A DNA stretch of 64,000 nt from Verpa conica (lineage: Eukaryota > Ascomycota > Pezizomycetes > Pezizales > Morchellaceae). Below, piece by piece: positions 1-12,200 of this stretch; positions within the stretch are counted from its first letter, which is position 1, and every line of letters begins with the position of its first letter. The translations under genes and the position numbers were made by a program. The stretch is from the NCBI GenBank assembly GCA_033030425.1, contig JAUFSD010000011.1, forward strand, positions 434,001-498,000. The letters run 5' to 3'. The notes under the pieces are model-generated. The model did not search any database. It was not told where the DNA came from and worked only from the letters and a program-made list of their open reading frames with translations.

Positions 1-2
1 AT

Positions 3-1981
3 GTAGTATTCATCTACATCTTCACAGGTCTTGCAACCTACCTCCTAATCGACGCTACAAAAAAAGTCATTGCAGTTCGCCAGAAATACCTAGGTGGGCA
101 AATAACAATCACTGACCGAACCATCCGACTCTCTGGTGTACCACCGGAACTTCAATCTGAGGATGCCCTCCGCAAATATGTGGAAGACCTTAATATTGGC
201 TCCGTCGAGTCAGTTACAATCTGCCGGGACTGGAAGGTGCTAGACAAGCTGATGGAGGAGAGGGATCAGGTTCTGAGGAACCTGGAGGCAGCTTATACAA
301 GCTACTATGGGTTCCGGAGGAGTCTGCATAGTGATCCGGGTACACTCCCAACTGCTACCTCTACCCCGAGCGAGGCGGATGATGATAACGCTCCATTGTT
401 GGGAGATATAAATGGTCCTCATACGCATAAATCGACTAGGCCGACGCATACCTTCCGGCACGGGCCATTCAAAATTCACACCAAAACTGTCGACTCAATT
501 GACCATTATACCGCGCTCCTCTCCTCTCTCGACGCCAAAATACTTACTGCTCGGAAGCAATTTTACCAGCCCGTCCCAATCGCATTTGTAACTATGTCTT
601 CTACCGCCTCCGCCCAGGTCGCCATTCAAGCTGTCTTAGACCCCCGCTTCGGAACGTTACTCGCTTACCAAGCTCCCGCCCCCGATTCTATCGTATGGAA
701 AAATACATATATGTCTCGTACGCAGCGCGTGGTGAGGACTTGGAGCATCAGCATATTTGTGAGTCTGTTAAGCATAATCTGGCTTATACCTGTTACCGGA
801 TTAGCTGCACTTTTAAATATCAAGGATATACGGAAGATTTGGCCGTGGCTGGCGGCAGTTTTGGAGAGGAGTGAGTGGATTGAGTCTTTAGTACAAGCGT
901 TTTTGCCGACACTGGCATTAACACTTCTCAATGTTGCTGTGCCGTATTTCTACGAATGTTTGTACACCCTTCCCCCTCGAGTGATCGTCTATGCGCTAAA
1001 ATATGATTTCTAGGGCTCTCAAAGTACCAAGCCTTCATCTCCATAGCCGAACTCGAACTCTCCGTCATCTCTAAAAATTTCTTCTTTACCTTCTTCAACC
1101 TCTTCATTGCCTTTACCATCCTCGGTACCGCCCTCACATTCGAAAAGCTATGGAACGAGCTTAAGGGCTCCCTGAGCGACACAACTCGTATTGCCTATGC
1201 TCTTGCTGGCTCGCTAAACGGGCTTGCGGCGTTCTATGTCAATCTTATTATCCTCCAAGGCATCGGCATGTTTCCCTTCCGTCTCCTTGAGTTCGGTACA
1301 GTTGCATTATACCCAATCACAAAGGCCACTGTAAAGAGCCCGAGGGAATATGCGGAACTCAATCGCCCCCCAGTCTTTTCCTACGGATTCTTTCTCCCGC
1401 AACCAATCCTCGTCTTGATTATCACGTTTGTCTACAGTATTCTCCCGCGCGGGCGTTTGATTCTCTTTTTTGGCTTCCTATACTTTATAATCGGGTACTT
1501 CACATACAAATACCAGCTCCTCTACGCTATGGATCACCCCCAACACAGCACAGGACAGGCTTGGTCAATGATATTCTACCGCGTTGTGATTGGTCTCATC
1601 ATTTTCCAGCTTGCGATGGCAGGGTTCTTGGCGTCTCAGAGTGCTTTCGTGAGGAGCGCACTTGTGGCACCGTTGATTATAGGGAATGTGTTATGGATGT
1701 ACAGGTGGGAGGAGGATTGGGGGAAATTGAATACCTTCATTGCTCTTAGAGCGATTAGAGAGCCAACTGAGGTTGATATTAGTCGGGGTGTGCAGGAAGA
1801 TGGCTTAGCTAGAGGAGATGGGATGGGAGATGAAGAACAGATTTCACGGATGACGGTGGACGAAAGACGGGAACGTGGTGGGCTGTTTGTTAATCCGAGC
1901 TTGGTGAGTCCGTTGGAGGAGGTTTGGGTAGGGAGAAGGACCGTATTGAGGAGGGCTACGGGTGAGAGGGGGGTTTTGTAA
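3..1981 (+). CDS. CSC1/OSCA (DUF221, RSN1-type) osmosensitive calcium-permeable channel, 5' partial
   Basis: Polytopic membrane protein of the CSC1/OSCA/TMEM63 family (RSN1/PHM7 type), known as mechanosensitive or osmosensitive cation channels. The reading frame is already open at base 3, so the N-terminal membrane segments lie outside the window. Two exons are visible, 3-957 and 1014-1981, with a 56-base intron (GTTTGT donor, CTAAAA branch, TTCTAG acceptor). The splice creates a Trp codon and restores the family motif YEWLS followed by AELELSVISKNFFFTFFN at the start of the pore-forming DUF221 block. A cytosolic RRM-like loop starts near IRLSGVPPEL. About 640 residues are seen. The tail after the last membrane helix is acidic and then basic, ending GERGVL. 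It is convergent with the antiporter gene 289 bases downstream. The family call is firm; the transported ion and the membrane are not shown by the sequence. Confidence 0.9.
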
Positions 1982-2269
1982 ATAAATTTCGCTACTTTTG
2001 AGTTCTGAGAGCGATTGGGTTTCTGTTAGGCTTATTGTATCGTAAGGATGTATGAAATTTGTATGATGGAAAGCTGGGGTGGCGTTTTTGTTTTGGGAGG
2101 ATATCAGCAGGGGTAAATAAGACTGGAGGACGATAGAGTGGCAGAATGTTTAATTATTGTATGTCAATGATTGTTACGGGTAATAAGACAGTTATAATAG
2201 AAATATAGTACCTCCTATTTTCCCATTTCCCGGATCCCTATAAATCTAGAAATCAAATTAATAACATCA

Positions 2270-3932
2270 CTAACTCCCCACCACTTCACTCTCAACCCCC
2301 CAGCTCCCTAACACCCCCGTTCCCCCAAGCCCCTTCTCAACCCGCTCATTCTCTAGTTCTTTGACCCGCCTTACAAGTAAACCAACACACACAGGACCAA
2401 GAATCGTACATAGAACTGTCGCCCATATCACAATTAAGTATAATTCTGAACTCCCCCCACTATCTTCACCCTCACGAACGAATATCCCGCGTGCCTCAGC
2501 AACAGAAGCTATCAGAAACCCGATCTCACCGCGTGCTATCATTGCAAGACCTATAATCGCGGGAGGATATAAAGAGCGGGGCTTCTGGACTGGTTGAATT
2601 GTACTAGTAGTAGTTATAGGAGTAGGAGCAGGAGTAGGAGCAGGATTAGGATTAGGATTAGGATTAGTAGTAGTAGTATCGGGTTGTGGGTTCGTTGTTT
2701 CTGTCCTACCTAGCTTCTTTATCAACCTGATTTTCGAGACCAGTTTTTTGAGTACACGTGGGGCAGTGAAACGTAGAAGCCAGACACCAGTCAAAAATTT
2801 CCCGACGGCCATGAGAATGGCGTAGATGATGCCTCGCCAGACTGTGGTGCTTTTGAAGAGTTTGGTGATTGGGATTGAGAAGCCAATTGAGGCGAAGAAA
2901 AAGGGGATGAGGAGGCGAGTGGTTGGGGGCGCATAGTAGTGTTCGTAGACGCGAGTGCCAGTCCAGGGTGAGGGGGGCAGTGAAGGAGTGCTATTAGTGC
3001 CAGTATTGGTGTTGGTGCTGGTTTTGACCATCATATCCCACCAGGAGATGGCAGCACCAGCAAGAAATGCCGCGAATAGGACAGAGGTCCCAGCATAGCT
3101 TGCCCCAGTTACGAGCCCAATAAGAATCCCAGAGTGGATTAGGAACACTTTATCGCCTCCCTTGATAGCCATACGAGATGCATTGCCTTGTACAATAGGT
3201 TCCTCCTTTTTCCCGCTTAAGAAGCGGTGGTGGAGCGGTCGTATAACCCACCGGCAGCCTAATACCACAAATAATAGTAATCCCAAAGACGCCCCTACAG
3301 GCCGCCCTATAGTTCCACCACTTATAGCGCCAGATCCAAGTTCAGCGACTACTTGGATCATGACTAGGCCAATGACATCGTCCATCATTGCCGCACTTGT
3401 AAGGACTGTTCCAAGGCGTGTTTTGGCGAATCCGGAAGATGTAAGGATCGAGAAAGTAGTCCCCAGACTCGTCGCGGATAAGGCGGCTCCAGCAGCGAAG
3501 GACTGGAGGGGTGTAGTTCCGGGGACTATTTCCATGAGAATAAATGAGAGTCCTATGGGTAAGAGGATTCCTGTTGTTGCGACGGCGACTGAGATGGGGA
3601 GATTACTGAGGAGGGGGGCGAGGGAAGTTGATAGACCGCCTTTGTTACATATTAGGTATCTATATGCTACTTCATGCGCAAAACATACCTTCATAGACTA
3701 GTAGGATCAATCCCAAGTACCCCAGCTGTACAACAGCAGTTTCAATACTTGATTCTAGCCATCCTCCTAGTGGTGTGCCCCAGAACACACCAATGAGGAT
3801 TTGTCCAACGAGACCACAGTATATCGACCGTTCGAGCACCCAGTTGATAAGGTTAAGAAGGAGACTGAATGAGGAGAGAATAAGAATTTGAATGATTGAT
3901 GGCTCATGGTAGGGGAGCGATGAGGTGTCCAT
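2270..3932 (-). CDS. CPA2-type monovalent cation:proton antiporter (Na+/H+ exchanger domain)
   Basis: Membrane antiporter exchanging Na+ or K+ for H+, of the short fungal CPA2/Kef-like type. Exons on the minus strand are 3932-3689 and 3639-2270. The 49-base intron (GTATGT donor, CTAAT branch, AAAG acceptor) joins VYEG to GLSTSL, giving the hallmark YEGGLST. About 537 residues with roughly a dozen hydrophobic helices. The conserved membrane carboxylates are in MMDDVIGL, and later helices carry ARGEIGFLIAS. A low-complexity spacer of Thr, Asn-Pro and Ala-Pro repeats (DNA about 2600-2690) sits between two helices, probably in a cytosolic loop. The ATG at 3932 starts MDTSSLPYHEP, a typical start before the first helix. 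The gene is convergent with the channel gene and divergent from the NFX1-type gene, 1.1 kb away. A hairpin about 210-280 bases upstream may matter for control. Ion specificity and membrane are unknown. Confidence 0.88.
2600..2690. repeat. GGATTA/GGAGTAGGAGCA simple repeat inside the antiporter CDS
   Basis: On the plus strand this stretch is a run of GGAGTA, GGAGCA, GGATTA and AGTAGT units. On the coding (minus) strand it encodes Thr runs, four Asn-Pro pairs and Ala-Pro/Thr-Pro pairs in the antiporter. It stays in frame and is likely length-variable between strains. It resembles a degenerate telomere-like hexamer but is internal and coding. Confidence 0.8.
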
Positions 3933-5047
3933 TGTGAGTGAAACATGGGACGTCTATGAGAACGTTAGGTATTGTGGTTGTTGCTGCATATGAACCGTAG
4001 AGGTTAATATATCTACAGCTTCCAAGGAGCTTGGCTGATACCAGGATTACACCCCTAACCCTATAAGCAGAGAAGGTTGAAGTTGAGGGAGTCATATAGT
4101 TATCGTATTATATGTACTTCAGAGTCTAGTAATGCCGGGAAGCATTGGTCACGTGTTTTATCTTTGGTGGAGGAATAGAATCACCACAAAAGATAATCAT
4201 GTGACCAATATACCTTTCGGCCTCTAATAGTCTTTCGGCTCTTTGGTAAGATATTGTACTGGGCCGGAAGAATGTAATTTCCGTGTAGATGATTACAGCA
4301 TCATATATCACTCGCCGGATAAACAATAGCCAAGGTTCCTTGGGTCCTACTGCTGGTGATTATGGGTGTAGATAACGATACTGGCCAGTGCTTATCCTGT
4401 CTTTGTTATCTGATAGCTTCTTCCTAATGCGTGAGATGTAAAGATACCTATACGTCTCTGGCCTAAGGAGCTAATGCCTACTCAAGGTATTAATCACACT
4501 ACCAGGGCACCCCGTTTGCTGAATTGAATGATATTATGAGTCAATAGTTGAAGCTGTCATAAATCTGTGTGACTGACTGCCAAGCGTGCAAAAGAGGTCT
4601 ACTCTACCGAAGGGTGTGTCATCCCGTGCCAAGACCCTTCTATTTCGGCGGGGTGGTGGCGGGGTGCCGGGAAGAGCGAGTAAACGCGATCGGTGACATT
4701 CTTCTGCCACTGGCTGAAGGTTTCACAATGCCCTCTTCCTCTCTTCCTCCCTCTTCCTCTCTTCTCCTCCTCCTATTTATCTAGCCCTTCCCCTCTGCTC
4801 TTGCTGACCCAGCACTCTTGCAACCTACTGTCAATTCATCGGTTCGCGTCCCGCAGAGCACTCCGGCTCTAGCAGCTGTTTCTTCAGAAATCAAATTACG
4901 TTCTTTCGCTCTCTTTGTTTGATTCATTAAAACCATTAATTTCACCGGAAATTTCAATCATCTATTACAAGTCTTCACCTAGTAGTAGTCATCACCCTGG
5001 ATCCTGCTAGATTGTACAATAGGAACGAGAATACAGAAACAGCACCT
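3933..5047. promoter_or_regulatory. Divergent intergenic region between antiporter and NFX1-type gene
   Basis: No gene is supported here. It holds the 5' regions of two divergent genes. The antiporter side has an imperfect 26-bp inverted repeat at 4144-4209. The NFX1-gene side has a GC-rich patch (4648-4680), a CT-rich pyrimidine tract (about 4732-4785) typical of fungal promoters and 5' UTRs, then an A/T-rich leader up to the ATG at 5048. Short ORFs here show no family signature. Confidence 0.55.
4144..4209. repeat. Imperfect inverted repeat with CCAAT boxes and an E-box
   Basis: Arm 1 (4144-4170) starts ATTGGTCACGTG. Arm 2 (4184-4209) ends CATGTGACCAAT. The reverse complement of arm 2 matches about 23 of 26 aligned bases of arm 1, with a 13-base loop. 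Each arm holds a CCAAT box in opposite orientation, and arm 1 includes the palindrome CACGTG. It lies about 210-280 bases upstream of the antiporter start, so it is either a paired regulatory site or the relic of a small palindromic element. Confidence 0.6.
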
Positions 5048-8000
5048 ATGGCTACTGCTGATTCAACTCAGTCATCACCATTTGGCTCGCCGGCAGGCAG
5101 AGGATCAGGTCGTGGAGGAAGAGGAAATGATAGGGGCAGAGTAGCGTTCTTAAATTTTGGCAGGCGTGGTCAAAAGGCCCCACAAGAGCCTCTCCAAGAA
5201 CAGCCCCAGTCCCAGGAGCATTTGGAACAGTCAGACACCAATTCGCAGCAATCGAGCGATCGGGATCGACGTGGACACTCAAGGAGAAATCGATCCGGAC
5301 GTGGCAGGGGCAAGGGTAAAGAGGTTAATGCCTCATCCGGAGGGGCTATCCCGGCTCCTGTGGGGGAGGAGGCTCCGGTTGGGGACGCCTCACAATCTCA
5401 GCATGGCAATGGTTATAATCAAGACCAGCATGATTCTGTCAGCGATGAAGGGAGTTCGATCAGCTTTAGTTTAAATAAAGCCCAATCAACACCAGGCCCC
5501 TCGGGCAACAAAAGTCAAATGGGAAGTGTGGAGAAAGTGCAGGCTTTCGTTGAATCCCACCGAGAGAAAGTTGAACCACGTCAACAAAACGCTGGTGTTA
5601 ATTTAAATTCTATACGGGATATCAAGAGCTCTAAACCGCCGAAATTGCCAATAGAAATAAAATCATCTCCTTCATCCAACAATCCAGGTGACGCAGCACC
5701 TCGGCAGGCAAACGGAAAGGGTAAAGGCAAAGAGAGGGAGAAGAGGTTTGAAAGTCGTCCCCGAGGCGAGGGAAGTCATCAACGCCAGAACAATCTACCT
5801 CAAGGAAGTCACCTTCTCGGGGATACGCCCACGGGTACCCCACCCAATCAACGGCATGCCCAGCCAATGCAAAGACGTTTTGGAGCAAATTTAACTGAAG
5901 CTACACCTGGAGGGTCAAAAGCAACCGCACCTAGAGCTAGAACACCAGATAGCGATCGTTTGAAGAATAGTCGTGTGGTCCCGGCTCGGGTATTTGGAGG
6001 CCAATTGACACAGGACGACTCAGATGAGTCACTGGATAGCGGAAAATTGAGACCTGATGCAGCAGCCTTTGAGCCCGGGAAACCGGTTGAAAATCTTCCG
6101 CCACACCTTCGCAATGTTTCCAACCGTACTAACACGTCACCACCAAAATACGATCAATGGGGCCCAGGTGGGAATGCTAGTTCCCAGCCTACTACCCCCC
6201 GTACACCCAAGGTTAATTCTAGAAACAATAAGGGTAAACAGCCGCAGATACCAAAACTTGATGGTAAGAAATTTCCTTTTGTTAAGAATATGACACCTCA
6301 TACCAACACTATAAAAGATGCCGATGATATCGGGACGCGGGTCCATAAAGAGATTGCCAGTGGCGCCTACGAATGTATGGTTTGCTACGGCGGGCTCACA
6401 AGAAGATCAAAGATTTGGAACTGCAAGTGCTGCTGGGCCGTATTTCACTTACATTGTATCACGAAATGGGCAAAGCAAGGATTAGATCAACCAGCACCAA
6501 GGAATACTGAAGCGGACACCGAACCTCCAAGAAGAAACTGGAGATGTCCTGCTTGCAACAATCCAGGAGATGAAATCCCAGATATGTATACTTGCTGGTG
6601 CGAAAAGACTATACAGCCGGAGGTTACCAAGTACCTTCAACCTCATAGGTGGGCATCACCCTTTTAAAGATCTCTTGGTAATTTTGTCGTTGACTCTAGT
6701 TTTGCAGCTGTGGTCAAACATGTGGTAAAACACGTGCTTCACCGAGGAAGTGTCCCCATGCTTGTGATCTTCAGTGCCATGCCGGGCCTTGCCCACCTTG
6801 TACCGCGATTGGACCGGTCCAACCATGTTACTGTGGGAGCGAGAACTCTCAAAAGCGATGCGTTGATACAAACTACGAGACTGGTTGGAGTTGCGAAAAA
6901 CTCTGTGATGATTTCATGCCATGTGGCGAGCATACTTGCCCCAAATCCTGTCATCCAGGTTTATGCGGGGCTTGTGAGGAAAAATCAGATCTAAAGTGCT
7001 ATTGTGGAAACGAGATCAAGAGTATCAAGTGCTGTGATAAAAAAACGCCAACCATTAGTCTCGAGAGTGGCAGTACAGGTGTTTCTCAATGGCTAGGGTA
7101 CTGGAACTGTGGTAGAAAATGTGACAGGTTGGTTTCTACATTCATGTCATGAGTGCTGAGTGGTATTAACGACTTTTAGGCCCTTTGATTGTGGTATTCA
7201 TCGCTGTCAGAAGGACTGCCACCCTCAAGATGTTCTCCCCGCACACTGCGCACTATCTCCAGATGTTGTCACACATTGTTCCTGTGGAAAAACTAACCTT
7301 GACGACATTCTCCCTACACCCCGCCAGTCATGCGAGGATCCTATCCCGACATGCAATAAAATCTGCCATAAAGTTCTCAAGTGTGGGCATCTTTGTCAAC
7401 AAACTTGTCATAGTGGAGATTGTGGCATGTGCTACATGAAGGTAGAAATAATTTGCCGCTGCGGAAAGACTAGTTCAAAAAGTCTTTGTCACCAGGGCGA
7501 TGAGACAGAACCTCCTCAGTGCATGCGTACCTGTAAAACAGGCTTAAATTGTGGCCGACATGAGTGTGGTGACAAGTGCTGCGCCGGAGAATCAAAGGCT
7601 ATAGAAAGATTGGCTTCGAAGAAGAAGAAACCGTTCAATCCAGGACCTTCTAATGCGCAAGGCGATGACGCATTTGAGCCAGAGCATATCTGCACTCGGC
7701 CTTGTGGAAGAGTTCTTAAGTGTGGAACCCATACTTGTCCCATGCTTTGCCACCGTGGGGGCTGTGGGACGTGTCTCGAGGCTAGTTTTGAGGATCTAAC
7801 TTGTAATTGTGGACGTACAATTACCCCTGCTCCAGTTCCTTGTGGAGCGAAACCCCCGGCTTGCAAATACCAATGTACGAGGGAGAAAGACTGCAATCAC
7901 CCTACGGTTCCCCATCCTTGCCATCCCGATGAGGATAATTGTCCAAATTGCCCTTATCTCGTCGAGAAGATTTGCCTTTGTGGAAAGAAGTCTGTCAAGT

Positions 8001-9292
8001 CGATTCCTTGTTGGAGGGATATCGTCTCTTGTGGAACGGAATGCGGCAAGAAGCTTTCTTGCGGTTCACATGTTTGCCACAAGATTTGCCACAAGGGTGG
8101 ACAATGTGACGAGCCATGCAAGCAGCAGTGCGGGAAACCAAAAACAACTTGTGGACATGATTGCTTAGATGCCTGTCATGCTCCGTTCCAGTGCTCTGAG
8201 GAAAAGCCATGCACAGCAACGGTTCAGCTCAAGTGTGCATGCGGCGGCCTGAAGCAGGATATTAAATGCGGGGCCTCTAAAACGAATCCTAGTGGTAATA
8301 AGAAGGAGCTTAAGTGTACTGATGCATGCCGTAGTCGCCGTATGGCTCTGGCCCTTGAGATCGACCCGGAACGTGATGGGATACCACTTTATTCTGACGA
8401 GACTCTCTATTTCTACAACAAAGACAAAAAATTTGCAACTACTATCGAGGCTAAGTTCCGGACATTTGCAGAGGGAAGTTCTAAGCGTCTTGCTTTCCAG
8501 CCTATGAGGAGTCCGCAGCGTGCCTTCTTGCATATCCTCGCTGCAGATTTTGGTTTTGATTCCGAGTCTCAAGACCCAGAACCATACCGTAGCGTCATTG
8601 TCATTAAAGGATCCAGCTTCACTGCAGCACCACGGAAGACAATCGCCGAGCACCTAGCTACAAAGCCTACTGCAGGGCCTACTTCAATGCCAGTTTCTAT
8701 CCAACAGCTTAGAAAACCACTCAAGCAAGCCTATAACTCTCTCATACTTAAAGGCATCCGTGTTGGTCTGCTTGGTTCGGAACTAGAGAAAGAACTGGAA
8801 CCCGCCTTGAAAGATTCCCAGCTCCGCTTTAACTTGACATGGACTGGGGATGATGAGGTCCTTCTGGAGCCGAAGACAAGTAGTCTGGCAGCTGAGCAAA
8901 TTGAGATGGAATTGACGGATCTGAGCCCAAGGTTAAAGCGACTCGTTGCCCAGCGGGGTCTTGCAGATAATGCGGAACTATGTATAGTTGGACGAGATGG
9001 GCAGATCTTGGGCCGCCAGGGAAGCCAGTGGTCGACTGTTGCATCCAATAAGGGTTCTCCGCCAGCCAGGCTTATTCAGACTGGCCTAAACACGAAGAAT
9101 GGATTTAGCATGCTTAGTGCTGGTGGCGAGGCGTCGAATTCGGTAGATAGGCAGAAAAGTAGTGAAGGGCTAAGGAAAAAATTGGTTCTCCAGAAAAGGT
9201 CTGAAAAGACTGAAAGAGAGAAAGGAAAAGAGAAAGATGAGGTGGTTGATGATTGGGAGACTGCGGCGGATGATGAAACTACCATTGAATGA
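5048..9292 (+). CDS. FAP1: NFX1-type zinc-finger protein with RING and R3H domains (FAP1-like)
   Basis: Homologue of human NF-X1 and yeast Fap1: nuclear or cytosolic RING/zinc-finger proteins, with roles reported in transcription, ubiquitination and FKBP12 binding. Exons 5048-6648, 6708-7127 and 7180-9292 give 1377 residues. The intron phases rebuild HSCGQTCGK and KCDRPFDCG. Residues 1 to about 430 are disordered and rich in RG, Ser, Gln and Pro. A RING-like finger lies at about 443-505 (YECMVC to CPACNN). A long series of NFX1 Cys/His repeats (CGxHxCxxxCHxGxCxxC) follows at about 530-1055. An R3H-like domain comes next (about 1095-1150, FLHILAADFGFDSE). The tail is charged and acidic. The ATG at 5048 is the first in frame; the sequence upstream reads from a non-ATG codon. 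Domain order matches the family, so the call is strong. Its targets cannot be read from the sequence. Confidence 0.93.
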
Positions 9293-12200
9293 TAGGTTGG
9301 TTGTACCCCCACATCTCTTTGTTGCATTTAAAGGCTGTATCCACTCCTTTACCCCTAGCGTTACGCAGCGTGGCTTCTGTGTTTTAATGGCTTTTTGGCG
9401 GTCTCTTTTTGCTTCCATTCTCTAGCCCTATTCTCTCTTAATATATTTCCATAATTAGTGTTTTCTTTTAGAGATTTCAGCGAACAATGCGATAAATTCT
9501 TCGCTTTTACCACGTATTAGTATAGTCTTTTCCTTTCTTTTTATTTAAATTCATAGTTGTGTCTTGGGTGGTGTTTTTAGTGTTATAGTTCTTACGATAC
9601 TTTTCTTACAATAATTTTGTGATTGCATCTTGTTGGATGGGGTACAGGGCTTTTAAGTAGTTGCTCGTCATCTGAAATTAGGCAGGAATATAACGGTACC
9701 GCCAATGGTGGAGGGAATGCAGAAGGGGAGGTTATATCTAATAGAAAAATTAAGTCTTGCGTTCAGATCTCCCTCCCCCAGTATCTGCGAATTGAAATTT
9801 CTTTGCCATATTATAAAAGGAAAAATACAGATACAATATCCCATTTATATGTAATAAAACTAGTTAACACTTTACCCACCCCCACCCTACCTTTTAGTAA
9901 GATATAGTGTCTTTGGTGTAATTCGTATAGTACCACTCATTGATTCATACGCATTAAAACGAAAGTCAACCAAACTACATGAATCATTCAGTCATAGGTA
10001 ATCACTCGAAATATACAAGCGAACTAATTTTAACAGATTAATTAACTGATTGATTGATTCACCAATACTAATTTTTAGCTAAAAGTTACTTATCAATACC
10101 CTAGAAGTTGTATTAGTGTTCTATATATCCTCTAGATTAACTAAATTATTGCCCATTACTTAAGTTTCTAGAGTATCTTAAACACTTCGCTAATATGACC
10201 CATGAACTATTTCAAGAGTCTATTTAAAAAGTTCTGTAGCTAATGGAAGTCAACCCTATTTATTTCCTATACATTTTTAATGCCCTGTGTCCTCGAATGT
10301 AATGCCTTACAGTTAGAGACCATCTACTTCACAGATCTGTCTAAAAGGCTAATCTTACCATGTAGAGCTCCTCAAATTTACTGAGATAGTCCTCAACTAC
10401 ATATTAAAAAGTACTAAATCTAGGGAGAATGTTCTTCATAGCCAATCACTCGGAATTTTATGAATCTCTGAACCCAAGTTCCAGGGAAAAGTCTTAATTA
10501 GAGGTTCTTAAAAAACACCCTCCACTTCTCTTCATACTTAGATAAATACCAGGCGTCCATGGTTCCTTACTTACGATAGAAGGTCTTTCTAGGTAGTGTT
10601 TATGATTTCAGCCCTCCCCTCCTAACTAAACACTATCCTTTTTATAGACATTACCGATTTGGAAGTTTTTAACATCAGAGATAGTCTAACATACCCATCC
10701 TGGGATCCCGGAACATTTTGATCCAAACTGCATTATGAGCCATTGCCAGAAGCGTATTCCGATTGATGTATAGCTAATTACCTACCAGAACCATCCCCGA
10801 CCCCGTCTAGAGAAGCTCAGCGAAGCCTTACCGGTAATGATTGCATAAACAGAAATAAATATATTCTAAGCCAATATTTATTTTCCGAGTGCTTATGTTA
10901 AATTTACCAGCAACCATTATCTCTAAATCCTGAGAGTGATATTATAAACCTCGCTTACCCTACAACCTCGAACCACCAAAAACCCCCCTCGATCAATTAC
11001 CACCCCTCTCACGCCATACAAAGCCCGTGATAACACCCCTTGCGTCACCGTCGAGTCACCCACCGGCCGACGTTGAAACCCACCACTCCTTGGCGACCAG
11101 GGGTGTACCCTGTTTCAGTTCGGAGGCTCAAAAGCAAGCCGGGTAATTCCACCCCCCATCCCGGCCAAGACGCGACAAACTGAACTAGGTAACCGTAACC
11201 TTTTAAACACAGCCGGGCAGTGTTTTTTGTTTTTATTTTATTTTTGTTTGTCAAATCGCGGGTGGGGGTTTGAGATGTGGCGTTGCATTAATGATTGGAG
11301 GCTGTGGGGTTGATGATGCGAGTGATGAGGTGTGATTCTGGGTAGATGGGTTCTGGTTGGGGGGCAGTCGGGGCTGGTGGTCAGTTGGGTGGTTCCTTGG
11401 GTGGCATTGAGGCGTCTGGCGGGTTTGGCGGTGGTTAAAGGGGTGTTTGGGTTGGGGGGGCCTATTGGGGGGTTGACTCAGGCGATAATTGCGATTGTTG
11501 TGATAATGGAGACTCTTGAAGGGGGGGGGGGGTCGAGGATGGGCAAATAGGGGACTTTTATCCAGGACCAAGGAATTGTCAACCATGGCTCTGGGTACTT
11601 TCCGTGCTTGCTGATTTGAAGAACCGATTCATCCGGTGCCCTGCGTCTACTGGCATTTATATTTCGAGATATAATTGGAAGAATCCTCCGGGCTTCCCCG
11701 GATTCCAGGGTCTATAAATGGCATTGATAGTCTATTGATTCTGTCGGAAGGTGGGTCTGTGTGGGGAATCGGTTTGTTAGATAGTATCAAAAAGCAACTT
11801 AAAAGTATCCTAGGTGCCCGGAGGTTTCGGGGGGTCGTTAACCATTATAGATATATCGTAAAGCTCAGGCCACCCCCCCAGGTATATCTATCTATATACT
11901 CGATATTAGATTCTAGCTACGTTTAAGACACAATTTTGCATAACGGCTATTTGACTAGCTGGGAGTCCTATATCTGGGTGATATATAGTTATGTTCACCA
12001 TTTGCGATCGTGTCTAGATATTTGAAATTTCTGATCCCTGGTCACGAGTACGTACGTAAGTGTATGGACTCAGCCAGACCCAACCCCACGGGACCCGCAT
12101 TGCCACGTTAACTAGAGATCTCACAGTGAAACAACCACACCTCACGATGTACTGGGCCTATTTAGGGAAGTTGTCCCAAAAGCCGGCCGTTGGGACGTGC

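Noticed and set aside
2640..2670. Telomere-like GGATTA repeats
   Set aside because: Only a few units, internal to a coding exon and in frame; not a chromosome end.
11251..11586. Pro/His/Asn-rich minus-strand ORF
   Set aside because: Low-complexity translation of a G-rich strand; no conserved block.
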